The notes beneath the pieces are model-generated. The model was not told where the DNA came from. It worked only from the letters and a program-made list of their open reading frames with translations, and made no database searches. The position numbers and the translations under genes were made by a program. From Gammaproteobacteria bacterium (GTDB taxonomy: Bacteria > Pseudomonadota > Gammaproteobacteria > Pseudomonadales > Azotimanducaceae), in the NCBI GenBank assembly GCA_026707735.1, contig JAPOWH010000010.1, positions 275,315 through 339,314 of the forward strand: a stretch of 64,000 bases of DNA, read 5' to 3'. Position 1 is the first letter of the stretch. The number at the start of each line of letters is the position of its first letter. This document shows, piece after piece, positions 9,222 through 19,618 of the stretch.

Positions 9222-10457
9222 GTGAAATTTGGAATCTTCTACGAACATCAGCTGCCGAGGGATTGGGAAGAAAGCAGCGAACACCGGTTGCTCAAAGAAT
9301 CTCTGGCACAGATTGAATTGGCCGATCGGCTGGGTTTCGACTACGCCTGGGAAGTGGAGCACCATTTTCTGGAGGAGTATTCGCATTCGTCGGCGCCAGA
9401 AGTTTTTCTCGGAGCCGCCAGCCAGAGAACTAGAAATATTCGATTGGGCCACGGCATTGTTCAGCTAACAACCAATCACCCTGCGAGAGTTGCAGAGAGA
9501 ATCGCAACATTAGATTTGGTATCTGACGGTCGGGTGGAACTTGGATTGGGAGAGGGTGCTTCCGTTACAGAATTGCATCCGTTCAACCTTAGGTTTCGCG
9601 ACAAGCGAGAAGTTTGGGAGGATGCGGTTCGTTGTACCTTACCAATGTTTTGGAATCATGGATGGGAGTACGAAGGCGAGTTCTTCAAGTTTCCATTGCG
9701 TTGCGTGGTGCCGAAACCGCTGCAAAAGCCACATCCGCCACTGTGGATCGCGTGTTCGCAACTAGACACAATTCGCTATGCAGCTCGTCGTGGAATGGGT
9801 GCTTTGTGCTTTAAGTTCGTAAGTCTCGAGGCTGCCAAGGCTTGGGTTAACGCTTACTACAATACGTTCGTGCATGGACTAGAGAAGCTAGAGAACTACG
9901 CAACGAATCCGAACATTGCCGTCGTGTCTGGATTCATGTGCGCCTCCACTGACGAAGAAGCGTGGCAAAAGGCTGACGGTTGGACGTTTTTTCAATTCGC
10001 GTTGCAGCTCTACAACAAAGAAGGACCGTTTGCACCTGGCAGCATGAATTTTTGGAAACGCTACCAGGAATGGAAACGCACACCAGAAGGACAAAAACGG
10101 TCAGGAAGCGAGCTCATTGGCTCCCCGGAAACTATTCGGTCGCGGCTTCGGGAGTTGGAACAGGCTCACGTGGATCAAGTCATTCTCTTGAATCAGGCTG
10201 GCAAGAACACTCATGAAGACATTTGTGCCAGCCTTGCATTGTTTGCAAAGGAAGTAATGCCGGAATTTCAAGAGCGCCAGGATCACCAGGATCAATGGAA
10301 GAGCGAGGTACTTGCAGGACAAAGACAGCTTGAATCCATCGATACGGAACCCTATAACTTCGCTGCGAGAGGCAAACCTACGCTAAAGTCGACAAAGGAG
10401 GCCCGGAACATGGTTTCGGGAGTGTCAGGCCGACCGAATGCCGAAACCATTCGATAG
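9222..10457 (+). CDS. LLM-class flavin-dependent oxidoreductase (bacterial luciferase-like)
   Basis: 411 residues starting at GTG, preceded by AGGAA. Seen: the N-terminal strand K-F-G-I-F-Y-E-H (2-9), L-G-F-D-Y-A-W-E-V-E-H-H-F (about 37-49), I-R-L-G-H-G-I-V-Q-L (about 72-81), N-H-P-A-R-V-A-E-R (about 84-92) and L-V-S-D-G-R-V-E-L-G-L-G-E-G (about 98-111). These form the TIM-barrel FMN-binding core of luciferase-like monooxygenases, which use reduced FMN and O2. The roughly 60-residue C-terminal tail is polar and poorly conserved. The substrate is unknown. Position behind a TcuA-like flavoprotein suggests a shared degradation route. Confidence 0.88.
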   Translation: MKFGIFYEHQLPRDWEESSEHRLLKESLAQIELADRLGFDYAWEVEHHFLEEYSHSSAPEVFLGAASQRTRNIRLGHGIVQLTTNHPARVAERIATLDLVSDGRVELGLGEGASVTELHPFNLRFRDKREVWEDAVRCTLPMFWNHGWEYEGEFFKFPLRCVVPKPLQKPHPPLWIACSQLDTIRYAARRGMGALCFKFVSLEAAKAWVNAYYNTFVHGLEKLENYATNPNIAVVSGFMCASTDEEAWQKADGWTFFQFALQLYNKEGPFAPGSMNFWKRYQEWKRTPEGQKRSGSELIGSPETIRSRLRELEQAHVDQVILLNQAGKNTHEDICASLALFAKEVMPEFQERQDHQDQWKSEVLAGQRQLESIDTEPYNFAARGKPTLKSTKEARNMVSGVSGRPNAETIR

Positions 10458-10548
10458 ATTGAGTCGTTGTTCTCCTAGCAATTCCCAATTCATTGGCGCA
10501 TAGCGGGTGATCGCACGGGCCACTTAGAAGCTATACAAGGTAAAAGAA

Positions 10549-13500
10549 ATGTCATTAGAGGAGTGTTGGTCGCAGCTTGGTAAAAGGCTTCTACTCTCCG
10601 AGGACGAAGCCGTTAAGCAACTTCTGGAGAGCCAGGAGTTTACAAGCAGCCAGAGGCTGCAAATTCAGTCCAATGCTAAGAGCCTCGTTACCGAATGTCG
10701 CGAGCGTAAGCAGGAGAGTCCAATTGTGGAGAGATTTCTGCATGAGTATGGACTTACGAGCGAAGAAGGTGTGGTATTGCTTTGTCTCGTTGAGGCTCTA
10801 CTACGGATTCCCGACGAGCGTACAGCGGAAGAGCTGATTGCTGAGAAGCTTCGTCAGGGCGATTGGGCGTCACATGTCGGAAGTTCAGACTCGCTATTTG
10901 TGAATGCAGGGACTTGGGCGCTCATATTGACAGGCGATTGGCTGGACCTGGGCGCCGACATTCGCGATGACGCAGGAGGTTGGCTAACTAGGTTTGCGGC
11001 ACGCACCGGTGAGACGGTAACGCGCAGGGCATTACTTACAGCAATGAACATACTCAGCGGCTCTTTTGTCGCCGGCCAAACTATTGAAGAGGCTGTAGCC
11101 AAGACGAAATGGACGGCCTCGTTCGACATGTTGGGCGAAGGTGCGCGTTCCTTCAAAGTTGCCGACGACTACTTCGATTCATACATGGGTGCGCTTCGAC
11201 ATGTAGCCGATCATCGATCGACAGTGCAACTTGGCCATGGCATGTCAGTCAAGTTAACAGCGCTGCATCCGAGGATCGAGCCACTCAATGAGCAGAGCTC
11301 GGTGTCGTCGCTTGTGGAGAAGATGGAAGAACTCTGTCTCTTGGCTGCGGGTCGCAACATCCCAATCACGATCGATGGTGAGGAGTCCGAGCGATGCGAG
11401 GTGGGCCTCAAAGTGGTCGAGACTCTTCTCAAGAATCCCGCTCTACGAGATTGGGAGGGTCTTGGAGTGGTAACGCAGGCGTATGCGAAACGAGCACCTG
11501 CGCTGATCGATTGGTTGGCAGAGCTAGCCCGTACTCATCGAACTCGTCTCAACGTTCGGTTGGTGAAGGGAGCTTATTGGGACTATGAAATAAAGCACGC
11601 CCAGGAAAACGGCCTGTCGCAGTTTCCTGTGTATACACGCAAGGAGAATACAGACCTTTCCTACCTAACTTGCGTAGGTAGGATGTTCAGCCACCACGAA
11701 CACATCTTCCCTCAATTTGCCTCCCACAATGCTCACACAATAGCTTCCGTGCAGTGCATGGGTCAAGGCAAACGTTACGAGTTTCAACGAATTTTTGGCA
11801 TGGGCGAGTTGCTCCATGACGTGGCTCGCAGACAATTCAATGACTACCCCGGCTGCAGAGTCTATGTCCCTGTTGGCAACAACAAGGACCTCATGCCGTA
11901 CTTGATGCGTCGCCTGCTCGAAAACGGAGCCAATACCAGCTTCGTGAACCGCATCTTCGACTCTGATCTGTCTGTCGAGCAGGTGGCGAGCGACCCCATT
12001 TCAGCAGTGGAATCCGCGAATAATCACAGCCATGAACGAATTGAATTGCCAAAGGATATATATCGGGGCGAACGTGAGAACTCGTATGGCATTGACTTTG
12101 GAAACACCAAGCTGAGAGAGCCATTTAGAAAGGAAGTTTCGAAGTGGCAACGTGTGCAGTGGAACTTCGCGACCGACGGAGAGCAGGTGAGGAATCCAAG
12201 TGATCCTTCTGACGTAGTTGGAACGCATCCGCGCATTGACACGAATCAGGTAGATGCCAGTATCGAAGATGCGTATGAACAGCAGCAGAATTGGTTTTGC
12301 GAAGGTGCTGAGGTTCGCGCTCAAAGGATTGAGCGGTGGGCAGACGAACTCAAGAAGAATAGGACTGAATTGATCGGACTTCTGCAGCGAGAAGCTGGTA
12401 AGACCGTGGAAGACGCAATCAATGAATTGCGAGAGGCGGAGGACTTTTGCCGCTACTACGCGGCTCAAGGCAGGGAGTTGTTTCGCACACAAGAGCTTCC
12501 TTCCCCCACAGGAGAGACGAACCGGCTTTGCATATATCCACGGGGAACATTCGCAACTATAAGCCCGTGGAACTTTCCAGCTTCGATCTTTGTGGGACCT
12601 GCGGCGGCCGCGCTTGTAACTGGCAACACGGTTGTAGCTAAACCCGCGCCGCAAACCTCCTTGGTTGCATTGCGCATCGCGAGTCTGGCGCAAGAAGCAG
12701 GGATCGGCCAAGACGTCTTCCACGTTCTTCCGGGTGGAGATGAGGTCGGAAAGCAGATTGTGGCCAATCCGCTGATTGGAGGAGTTGCCTTCACAGGGTC
12801 TGTTGCAGCGGCCAAAGCAATTGCTCGCTCGTTGTCAAGCAGGGACGGTCCCATTGTTCCCTTGATTGCTGAGACGGGCGGTGTGAACGTGATGGTCGTA
12901 GACTCGTCAGCGCAAATCGAACATGTCGTGGACGACATCGTTTTGTCGGCATTCAAGAGCGCAGGCCAGCGTTGCTCCGCATTGCGGCTGCTTTGCGTCC
13001 AAGACGAGATAGCCGATGAATTGCTCGAACTCGTGTGTGGTGCTGTCGATGCTCTAACAGTTGGCAATCCAATTGATTGGAGCGTGAACGTCGGGCCCGT
13101 AATTGATAGCGAAGCAAAGGAGTGGCTCGAATCTGGGATTAGTCAGAACAAGTTGATCTACCGGATGAAGGTAGCTGACCCGCCATCCGGCAACTACGTA
13201 CTTCCCACTATAGTGGATGCATCGGAAATTGGTTCCTTCAACACAGAGTACTTTGGTCCTATTTTGGGAGTGCACCGATTCAAGAAAACTGAAATTGATG
13301 AGCTTGTTAGCTCAGTGAATTCACTTGGTTACGGACTCACCTTTGGAATTCACAGCCGGATAGAGTCGACTATCGCCCAATTCACTCAAGGCGTCAAGAC
13401 CGGAAACCTGTACGTGAATCGCTCAATGATTGGCGCCGTCGTTGGAACGCAACCGTTTGGCGGCGAAGGTCTCTCCGGTACTGGACCAAAAGCTGGTGGT

Positions 13501-13590
13501 CCTTTCTACTTGCAACGATTCGTTGTCGAGCGGGTGGTCAGTCGTAACGAGACTGCCACTGGAGGCAATGTTGCTCTTATGCGCCTTTAG
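10549..13590 (+). CDS. putA: bifunctional proline dehydrogenase / glutamate-gamma-semialdehyde dehydrogenase PutA
   Basis: 1013 residues. Residues of about 150-480 form the FAD-dependent proline dehydrogenase barrel (S-V-K-L-T-A-L-H-P-R, V-R-L-V-K-G-A-Y-W-D-Y-E, and C-R-V-Y-V-P-V-G near the end). Residues of about 520-1005 form the NAD-dependent aldehyde dehydrogenase with S-P-W-N-F-P, E775 in A-E-T-G-G, and the catalytic C809 in G-Q-R-C-S-A. The enzyme oxidises proline to P5C and then to glutamate, channelling the intermediate. The N-terminal ribbon-helix-helix DNA-binding domain of enteric PutA is absent, and so is the extra C-terminal domain, so this is the short, non-repressor form. No putP transporter is adjacent. 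Confidence 0.95.
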   Translation: MSLEECWSQLGKRLLLSEDEAVKQLLESQEFTSSQRLQIQSNAKSLVTECRERKQESPIVERFLHEYGLTSEEGVVLLCLVEALLRIPDERTAEELIAEKLRQGDWASHVGSSDSLFVNAGTWALILTGDWLDLGADIRDDAGGWLTRFAARTGETVTRRALLTAMNILSGSFVAGQTIEEAVAKTKWTASFDMLGEGARSFKVADDYFDSYMGALRHVADHRSTVQLGHGMSVKLTALHPRIEPLNEQSSVSSLVEKMEELCLLAAGRNIPITIDGEESERCEVGLKVVETLLKNPALRDWEGLGVVTQAYAKRAPALIDWLAELARTHRTRLNVRLVKGAYWDYEIKHAQENGLSQFPVYTRKENTDLSYLTCVGRMFSHHEHIFPQFASHNAHTIASVQCMGQGKRYEFQRIFGMGELLHDVARRQFNDYPGCRVYVPVGNNKDLMPYLMRRLLENGANTSFVNRIFDSDLSVEQVASDPISAVESANNHSHERIELPKDIYRGERENSYGIDFGNTKLREPFRKEVSKWQRVQWNFATDGEQVRNPSDPSDVVGTHPRIDTNQVDASIEDAYEQQQNWFCEGAEVRAQRIERWADELKKNRTELIGLLQREAGKTVEDAINELREAEDFCRYYAAQGRELFRTQELPSPTGETNRLCIYPRGTFATISPWNFPASIFVGPAAAALVTGNTVVAKPAPQTSLVALRIASLAQEAGIGQDVFHVLPGGDEVGKQIVANPLIGGVAFTGSVAAAKAIARSLSSRDGPIVPLIAETGGVNVMVVDSSAQIEHVVDDIVLSAFKSAGQRCSALRLLCVQDEIADELLELVCGAVDALTVGNPIDWSVNVGPVIDSEAKEWLESGISQNKLIYRMKVADPPSGNYVLPTIVDASEIGSFNTEYFGPILGVHRFKKTEIDELVSSVNSLGYGLTFGIHSRIESTIAQFTQGVKTGNLYVNRSMIGAVVGTQPFGGEGLSGTGPKAGGPFYLQRFVVERVVSRNETATGGNVALMRL

Positions 13591-13703
13591 GCATCTTCGA
13601 AAAGGGGGCGCCAAGGCGAACGCAAATGTATTTTTTGGCCAGCCTCGCCAAAGGGAAACCCGCGACCATCTTGAAATCACTCTTGGCAACCTTAATATAA
13701 CAA

Positions 13704-14396
13704 TTGAGTTTTTGGAACGGTAACCAACTACAACAAATGCAAAGTGCGAGGTTGGCTGTCGCGTCGGGTGCGCAGGCTATTGAAATCAATAGTGTTCTGC
13801 GGAACACGTATCTGCTTTTGTCAGGGCTGATTGGGTTTTGTGCGGTTTGTACTGCTATCGCTATCGCTGCAAGAGTTCCCTACATAGGTTTCTTTCCCTA
13901 CCTAATTGGTGTCTTTGGGCTCTTTTGGATAATTAATCGCACGGCACACAGCACGTGGGGACTATTCTGGTCCTTTGTGTTCGTCGCGTTCATTGGAGTG
14001 GCGATCGCGCCCTTTGTTGCAATTTATTTGCACCAAAATCCGATGATTGTTGTCCAAGCATTGGCACTCACCGCCTCAACCTTTGTAGGTTTGTCGATGT
14101 ATACGATTGTGCGGCGTACCGACTTTAGTTGGCTAGGCCAGTTCATCACGGTGGCGTTAGTCGTGACCCTCGGGCTCGTCGGTTTGTCGTTTTTCGTGGA
14201 TTTGTCACCGTGGTCGTTGCTTATCGCCGGATTCTTTGTGTTTGTGGCATGTGCCTTGATCCTGTTTCAAACCAGTCGTGTTGTGCTGGGTGGCGAACGC
14301 AATTACGTCGTTGCTGCGATAGGCATTTTCGTCGGAATCTACATACTGTTCATGAACTTGCTTTCGATTATTGGATTGTTTAGCGGGGACGAGTAG
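13704..14396 (+). CDS. Bax inhibitor-1/YccA family membrane protein
   Basis: 230 residues with seven hydrophobic segments from about residue 35 onward. L-R-N-T-Y-L-L-L-S-G-L (32-42), the mid-protein block T-A-S-T-F-V-G-L-S, R-R-T-D-F-S-W-L-G (about 136-144), a C-terminal G-G-E-R-N-Y segment and the ending L-L-S-I-I-G-L-F match E. coli YccA closely in order and spacing. YccA is an inner-membrane modulator of the FtsH protease; the wider BI-1 family includes pH-sensitive calcium leak channels. The given start is TTG; an in-frame ATG at 13737 is equally possible and neither has a clear ribosome-binding site. Confidence 0.88.
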   Translation: MSFWNGNQLQQMQSARLAVASGAQAIEINSVLRNTYLLLSGLIGFCAVCTAIAIAARVPYIGFFPYLIGVFGLFWIINRTAHSTWGLFWSFVFVAFIGVAIAPFVAIYLHQNPMIVVQALALTASTFVGLSMYTIVRRTDFSWLGQFITVALVVTLGLVGLSFFVDLSPWSLLIAGFFVFVACALILFQTSRVVLGGERNYVVAAIGIFVGIYILFMNLLSIIGLFSGDE

Positions 14397-14421
14397 CTAC
14401 ACCGTCCACGGGAATAGTTTG

Positions 14422-16440
14422 TTAACGAGCGATAAGTCGTCTGTATGCTCTATTCAATTCTATTGGTAGCAACTCTAAGTCTTCAATAACTAAGTAGCGG
14501 TCTCGTCGACACATTCTGCGCAAGTAGTCGTGTCCGGCGTGATCGACCGTTACACAGAAGCTGTGAATGCCTTTGTGGTCGGCCTCCCGCAAAGCCATGG
14601 CTGTGTCCTGAAGACCATACTCGTGGTCAGTGCGGTCTGGTCCATAGTCGCAGTCCTGAGGGAAACCATCGCTAACAATCAGCAGTACTTTCATAGCTGC
14701 ACCGGTACTGATCAGTTTGTTGACAGCGTGCCGGATAGATGGACCCATTCTCGTCGAACGCTTGGGTTCCATCGACGCCAAAGCACCGATTTCCCGCGTT
14801 GTTAGTTTTCTATTGAATTCCTTTGCCACGTGCAGCTCAACGTTGTCCTTGCCATAGCCAGAAAATCCATAAACCGCATAGGTGTCGTCTAGGGACTCAA
14901 GCGCGGTCGCTAGCAGAAGTACGGCTTCCCGCATGACGTCTATGACGCGTCGGCTTGGCTCGTGTTGCAGATCAACGGGATTGAAATCCAGACGCCCATT
15001 CAGATAGTCGTCGTCAAAGTAGGGATCACGCAGATCTTGAACCCTAGCCTCAATTGCGTCAGCGTGCGAGGGTGTATCGACGGGTTTGTCGATTGGACTG
15101 TCGGTTGACGCGGAAAGGTCAACCAATATGGCGGTTGCTATGTCACGACTCACTGCAACCTTTCGCGAGTAAATCCTATCGTCAAGCGAAGCGCGTGTGT
15201 TCCGGTCCACTCTCAAACTCACCGTTCTCTCCAGATCAAGTTCGTCCCCTTCCGACTGATGCTTGACACGTTTCATACCTGCTGGTCGAATTTGTTCGAA
15301 GAGCTTTCGCACTTCCCTCACATGTGGCCGGACAGCTAGCTGAAGTTCGGAAGTATCGTTGGCGACTTCACTAGCCATTGGGAATTCGTGCACTTGGCAC
15401 CAGTTGCGCAACCAAGCACTGTTTAGATAGTCCCACTCGTCGTAACGAAAACTCTTGCCGTCGCTGGCATTGCCTCGCGGGGTAATGCCAAGAGATGACC
15501 TCTCCACGCTAACGCGCCGTTGAACTTGGTTTCGCTTCTTGGCAAGCATCTTCGGTTCGACGGGGGTGCTGAGCAAGTTTGCGGAAGAACTGTTGATCTC
15601 GCTTGTTTCTGCCATTGCACTCAGCAACTCCGATTGAAATAACTCCAAGTCGATTCCCAATAGTTCTTCTTCCGAATCCTCTAGCTTCGACTGTCGCTGA
15701 AGGGTCTCCAAGACGAGATGATGTTGTGGCACGGCAGTCTCAGGGAAGCTCGACTCTTCGTCTCCTATGAGGTGTCGGATCGCAATGTAGCAGCGGAATG
15801 TCGCCGATATGCTGTCCATGACACATGCATGCATGCTCATTGCCTCTTCAACCTTGCCCGCGAGTGGGGAATGACAATTGGGAACTCGCTTTAGCTGGCC
15901 CGACAACTGATTAATTGCGGAGTTCAGGGGGCTGGAACTCTCGGTTCCATGGAGTGAGTTTATGTATGGCTGAAGTTCTCGTCGGTATATTTGCGCTCCA
16001 GGATATTGCCGTAGTAGCTGTCGCTCGATCCGTTCCGACTCAATGACGCAAAACAGATCTCGAGCAACTCTAGGATTGTCGAATTGCTCGTAGAGCTGAC
16101 ACAGATCCGACTGTTGATCGCTTGACAGTGGTTTGTCCGAACCAAGCAAGGGAAACAGCCTGCGGACGGTGCGAATATCGAAGTCAAACGTGCCAAATTC
16201 TCTATGTCCTAGTTGCTGCAGAACCATTAGCAAATAAGCTCGCCGATTGGTCTCATCCGACGAAAAGAAATTGAACTCCTTGGGAAGGTAAAGGTTGTAG
16301 TACGAAGTCAGTGGTCGGCGAATCGGATTGTGGCCAAAAGGATCTGCAAGCGCCTCGTCGTCTTGCAGTTGATAGCGCTTGCCAGCGATTCCTTCTGCAA
16401 ATATCGCAAGAGTCGTTTCAATGTCAGCTAGCCGCGTCAT
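14422..16440 (-). CDS. VWA-domain protein, CbbO/NorD type (partner of MoxR ATPase)
   Basis: 672 residues. The N-terminal 430 residues are helical and largely without recognisable motif. The C-terminal 240 residues are a von Willebrand A domain with a MIDAS motif D-L-S-A-S-T (about residue 441), [10 protein letters not shown] in the middle, [12 protein letters not shown] and the ending R-A-Y-R-R-L. CbbO and NorD proteins act with a CbbQ/NorQ ATPase to remodel or activate a metalloenzyme such as RuBisCO or NO reductase. Neither client gene is nearby. The ATG overlaps the stop of the ATPase gene by four bases. NorD-like annotation should be taken as fold and partnership, not substrate. Confidence 0.85.
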   Translation of the reverse strand: MTRLADIETTLAIFAEGIAGKRYQLQDDEALADPFGHNPIRRPLTSYYNLYLPKEFNFFSSDETNRRAYLLMVLQQLGHREFGTFDFDIRTVRRLFPLLGSDKPLSSDQQSDLCQLYEQFDNPRVARDLFCVIESERIERQLLRQYPGAQIYRRELQPYINSLHGTESSSPLNSAINQLSGQLKRVPNCHSPLAGKVEEAMSMHACVMDSISATFRCYIAIRHLIGDEESSFPETAVPQHHLVLETLQRQSKLEDSEEELLGIDLELFQSELLSAMAETSEINSSSANLLSTPVEPKMLAKKRNQVQRRVSVERSSLGITPRGNASDGKSFRYDEWDYLNSAWLRNWCQVHEFPMASEVANDTSELQLAVRPHVREVRKLFEQIRPAGMKRVKHQSEGDELDLERTVSLRVDRNTRASLDDRIYSRKVAVSRDIATAILVDLSASTDSPIDKPVDTPSHADAIEARVQDLRDPYFDDDYLNGRLDFNPVDLQHEPSRRVIDVMREAVLLLATALESLDDTYAVYGFSGYGKDNVELHVAKEFNRKLTTREIGALASMEPKRSTRMGPSIRHAVNKLISTGAAMKVLLIVSDGFPQDCDYGPDRTDHEYGLQDTAMALREADHKGIHSFCVTVDHAGHDYLRRMCRRDRYLVIEDLELLPIELNRAYRRLIAR

Positions 16441-17258
16441 GGGAAGACGACATCTGCAATGGACGCAAGTGCTGTCTTTATTTCCCCATCGTCGGTAAGA
16501 GATTGAATGACCGCTTTGTCAATTGCGGCTCTAGCGGGGATAGAGCGCTGGATGAGAGACCCCGCGTAGATTAGCAATCGGGTACTTACACCTTCCTCGA
16601 ACCCGTGATCGCGTAGATTTCGAACCTTTTGCCCTAACAGTGCCAATCGTTCAGCGTTCGCGGCGTCGATGCCGCACTCTTTTTCTATGATGACGGCTTC
16701 CTGTTCCGGAGGCGGGTAGTCGAAGACAAGGCTTACAAATCGTTGGCGCGTGCTTGGCTTGAGGTCCTTGAGTACGCTTTGATAGCCCGGGTTGTAAGAA
16801 ATGACTAATAGAAAATCTTCGTGTGCCTGAACCATTTCGCCAGTTTTGTCTATCGGTAGTACCCGTCGATGGTCCGTTAGTGAATGGATCAGTACGGTTG
16901 TGTCTTTTCTCGCTTCAACAATTTCATCGAGATAGCAGATTGCACCGTTGCGCACGGCTCTCGTCAACGGTCCATCCTGCCAAACTGTCGAGTCACGGTC
17001 GAGCAAGTAGCGACCTACTAAGTCCGTGGCTGTGAGATCTTCATGACATGAGACGGTTACGAGCGCGCCTGTAGAAGCCATAGCGTTCGCGTCTGGAGCT
17101 AGAAGCCGATGTGCCATATGTTCGATAAATCGGGTTTTGCCACATCCTGTTGGACCCTTGAGCAGCACTGGCAAACGACTGTCGTACGCCGCGGCGAATA
17201 CTGGTATTTCGTCGCCTAGGGGAAGGTAGAAGGGCGCCGAATCATCGGTGTCTTTCAC
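16437..17258 (-). CDS. MoxR-family AAA+ ATPase, CbbQ/NirQ/NorQ type
   Basis: 273 residues. Walker A G-P-T-G-C-G-K-T at 35-42, Walker B I-C-Y-L-D-E at about 107-112 and the sensor region V-I-S-Y-N-P-G-Y near 155, with [15 protein letters not shown] following. These are hallmarks of CbbQ/NorQ ATPases, which form hexamers that pair with a VWA protein to activate metalloenzymes. It sits between the VOC gene (overlap 17255-17258) and the VWA gene (overlap 16437-16440), so three proteins are made from one tightly coupled message. Confidence 0.9.
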   Translation of the reverse strand: MKDTDDSAPFYLPLGDEIPVFAAAYDSRLPVLLKGPTGCGKTRFIEHMAHRLLAPDANAMASTGALVTVSCHEDLTATDLVGRYLLDRDSTVWQDGPLTRAVRNGAICYLDEIVEARKDTTVLIHSLTDHRRVLPIDKTGEMVQAHEDFLLVISYNPGYQSVLKDLKPSTRQRFVSLVFDYPPPEQEAVIIEKECGIDAANAERLALLGQKVRNLRDHGFEEGVSTRLLIYAGSLIQRSIPARAAIDKAVIQSLTDDGEIKTALASIADVVFP

Positions 17259-18127
17259 GTCGGGATGAACATGTCTCGACCAGCGCGATAGTTTCCGAAC
17301 GTTTGGGCTGAATTTCGGTTTACAAGGACACGTCGTTTCATAGGGTGGTGCAAACTTCGTACCTCATGTTCGAGTTCGGCTACCACCGTTCCAGTAGCGG
17401 GATCGGTTATCGATTGAAATCTGTATTGATGCTGGTCTGACTCTTCGCTTATCTTGCCGCTTTCCTTTAGTTTTCGGTGCGGACCAGAGAAATTGGAAAC
17501 GTATATGGCTATGTGGTGCCCGTCATATTCGGGAATTTCTTCGTCGGATTCGCGAAAAATGAACGATTGGTTGTATCCCATTCTTACCACGGCTCGTTTG
17601 CCATCGTCGTCGTCGACTACATTTGCAGGGGTTGAAAAGACTTCATCATAGAATCGGGCGATGCCTTCAGTGGTTCCCGGAGCTACTACCATCTCTCCAT
17701 ACGGAATTCCAAGATCCATGGGATACGGATGATCGCCCCCCGGACTGTAAACTCGAAAAGTGTTGCCCCACGGACACTTCACTTGGATGTGACTGCCTAT
17801 GCTTTCCCAGGAGTATTTGGTGCCTTCCATGAATCGGGTGACAAATTCGAGTCTTCGTTTCAATCCATCGTGATCGGGGATTATCAGTGCTACGTGCCCC
17901 CTAAAGACTTGGGCGTCGCTCTTGGGTAGGTGGAACTGCTGCTCGCCAACGTTTACCCACATATTGAATGTCGCGAAGTCCATGTAGGGGTCTCGCGTAA
18001 AGCCAAGACCAGACACGTAGAAGAGAGAAGCAAGTTCCTGGTCGGGAACGGTAAAGTTGAAGTGCTCCAGGTTCAAGATATTGCCCACATCCTCAACTGA
18101 GCGATCAAAGGTGGCTGTATTTTTCAA
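17255..18127 (-). CDS. two-module VOC (glyoxalase/extradiol dioxygenase fold) protein
   Basis: 290 residues, TTG start with GGAG seven bases upstream. Two VOC modules: residues of about 18-130 (L-E-H-F-N-F-T-V and G-H-V-A-L-I-I-P-D) and about 140-258 ([21 protein letters not shown]). Module 2 offers E145, H204 or H205, and E251 or E253 as possible metal ligands, arranged as in glyoxalases and type I extradiol enzymes but with Glu in the place often held by the first His. Module 1 offers H22 and H78 without an obvious third ligand. It is the first gene of the operon with the MoxR and VWA genes and could be their client. Substrate unknown. Confidence 0.75.
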   Translation of the reverse strand: MKNTATFDRSVEDVGNILNLEHFNFTVPDQELASLFYVSGLGFTRDPYMDFATFNMWVNVGEQQFHLPKSDAQVFRGHVALIIPDHDGLKRRLEFVTRFMEGTKYSWESIGSHIQVKCPWGNTFRVYSPGGDHPYPMDLGIPYGEMVVAPGTTEGIARFYDEVFSTPANVVDDDDGKRAVVRMGYNQSFIFRESDEEIPEYDGHHIAIYVSNFSGPHRKLKESGKISEESDQHQYRFQSITDPATGTVVAELEHEVRSLHHPMKRRVLVNRNSAQTFGNYRAGRDMFIPT

Positions 18128-18499
18128 CGGAGTTCTCCAGCTAAAGAGTCTTGGTTGTCCCTAAGTCGCTTTGAGTTCGACCACTCTATGGTTGTGGGGA
18201 CGCAGAGTTCGTAGGGGCAAACGCGTCCAAAACTCGGTTCCCGTGATTTTAGCCAACGAATCATGACTGTCTTACAAATGGACTGGAGACGCTTGAAGCT
18301 GGTTCAGTCGAAAGTTTCAAAATGCAAAATGTCGAACAATTACGGAAAGGAAGCAAGGTTCCTCTCAAAGAGGAGTGCATTTTGGCCACAAGTTCTAGCC
18401 TTGAGTGTGAATGGTCTGACGACCTTCAGTCGTGACTGAATTCATGATTCGTAGCAAAATCCCAGTACTAGCTCATGCATGCACGGAACGTGAGCGACT
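18128..18499. other. 372-bp divergent intergenic region
   Basis: Separates the leftward VOC operon from the rightward esterase gene, so it must hold promoters for both. No coding frame is convincing. It contains the palindrome listed separately and a small CCTCT/AGAGG hairpin near 18360-18373. Confidence 0.5.
18425..18440. promoter_or_regulatory. 16-bp perfect palindrome, possible operator
   Basis: TTCAGTC-GT-GACTGAA: two 7-bp arms with a 2-bp centre, 59 bp before the esterase start. The size and symmetry suit a dimeric repressor site. No bound protein can be inferred. Confidence 0.3.
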
Positions 18500-19570
18500 G
18501 TGAGGGATACGGGACTCATGGATGAGACAGCTCGCTGGATCGAGAACTCTGTTGCTGCGTTCGCACTCATTCGACGCTGTGCCACTCCGCAAAACGTAGT
18601 CGATGTTGCCGTTCACATTGCACCGGATCTTTCCGAATCCATTGCGTTTGAGGAGCGATGGAATGATGTTTGCGTTGCAAGCACAAATGCTGATCACGTT
18701 GCAATCAGCAAAGCGGTATCTATTCTTCGGGACGCGTCGGCAACCGTTTGGAGCTTGGCGGGAGACCCCAATCCATTCTTTGAAATTCGAAGCAGCTGCT
18801 CGGCTCAGCCACGAGTGTATGACGTCCTCTACCCCCTCTCTGCCCGATATGAGTGGGTTAACGAATTATTCCTCAACGAACAGGTACGACACGACGGTCG
18901 ATTGAAGAACTCCCTGTATGCGGGAAGTCAAACATCTGAAGTGGTTGGCATTAACCATCAGCGAAACTCAAGAGATTCGCGGGGTGGGTACACACTGTAT
19001 GTACCTGAAAATTACAGCGAACTTAGAGAGTGGCCGCTAATTGTCACGCTTCACGGTGGCGGGGGTCACGGCCGTGGTCATGTATGGACTTGGCTAAGAG
19101 ATGCACGCTCTTGTGGTGCAATCGTATTGTGTCCAACTTCGCTAGGTTCAACGTGGGGTTTGTCCGATCCGGAACTAGACACTGAGAACATTCTTTGCCA
19201 TGTGGAAACCGTTCGTCGACAACTAAACATTGACAGCGGTCGTCTGATGCTACAGGGAGTGAGTGACGGAGGCACGTTCTCACTGCTCGCGGGACTACTT
19301 GAAGACTCGGCGTTTACACATTTGGTGCCGTGCTTTCCTAGCTTCCATCCGATGATGATCGAAATGACTTCGCGAGATCGGCTTCAAGCAGTGCGAATTT
19401 ACTTGATTCACGGTTCATTGGATTGGATGTTTCCAATTGAGTCCGCGCGAGAAGCAAACCTCATCCTCACCCACGCTGGAGCCGACGTCGTGTTTCGAGA
19501 GATTGAGGATCTATCGCATTCGTATCCCGACGACGAAAACCTCAACATACTTGAGTGGTATCGCAAGTGA
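18500..19570 (+). CDS. alpha/beta-hydrolase, serine esterase (PHB-depolymerase/feruloyl esterase-like)
   Basis: 356 residues from GTG at 18500; an in-frame ATG at 18518 is an alternative. Residues of about 1-150 form a helical N-terminal part with no recognised motif. The catalytic half starts with Y-T-L-Y-V-P-E-N-Y (about 162) and the oxyanion strand V-T-L-H-G-G-G-G-H-G (about 182). The nucleophile is S255 in G-V-S-D-G, the acid probably D in H-G-S-L-D-W-M-F-P (about 313), and the base His in L-S-H-S-Y-P (about 340). There is no signal peptide, so it is probably cytoplasmic. The natural ester is unknown. Confidence 0.75.
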   Translation: MRDTGLMDETARWIENSVAAFALIRRCATPQNVVDVAVHIAPDLSESIAFEERWNDVCVASTNADHVAISKAVSILRDASATVWSLAGDPNPFFEIRSSCSAQPRVYDVLYPLSARYEWVNELFLNEQVRHDGRLKNSLYAGSQTSEVVGINHQRNSRDSRGGYTLYVPENYSELREWPLIVTLHGGGGHGRGHVWTWLRDARSCGAIVLCPTSLGSTWGLSDPELDTENILCHVETVRRQLNIDSGRLMLQGVSDGGTFSLLAGLLEDSAFTHLVPCFPSFHPMMIEMTSRDRLQAVRIYLIHGSLDWMFPIESAREANLILTHAGADVVFREIEDLSHSYPDDENLNILEWYRK

Positions 19571-19618
19571 ACCTTCTCAGAACATGAGAGTTGAAGTGAA
19601 ATTCAGAAAAAGGGAAGA

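Noticed and set aside
12001..12723. 240-codon open frame on the minus strand
   Set aside because: It is antisense to the PutA aldehyde dehydrogenase domain, which has full motifs; the reverse frame shows none.
14422..17258. Part of a nor or cbb operon
   Set aside because: The MoxR and VWA genes match NorQ/NorD and CbbQ/CbbO, but no NO reductase or RuBisCO gene is present on either side.
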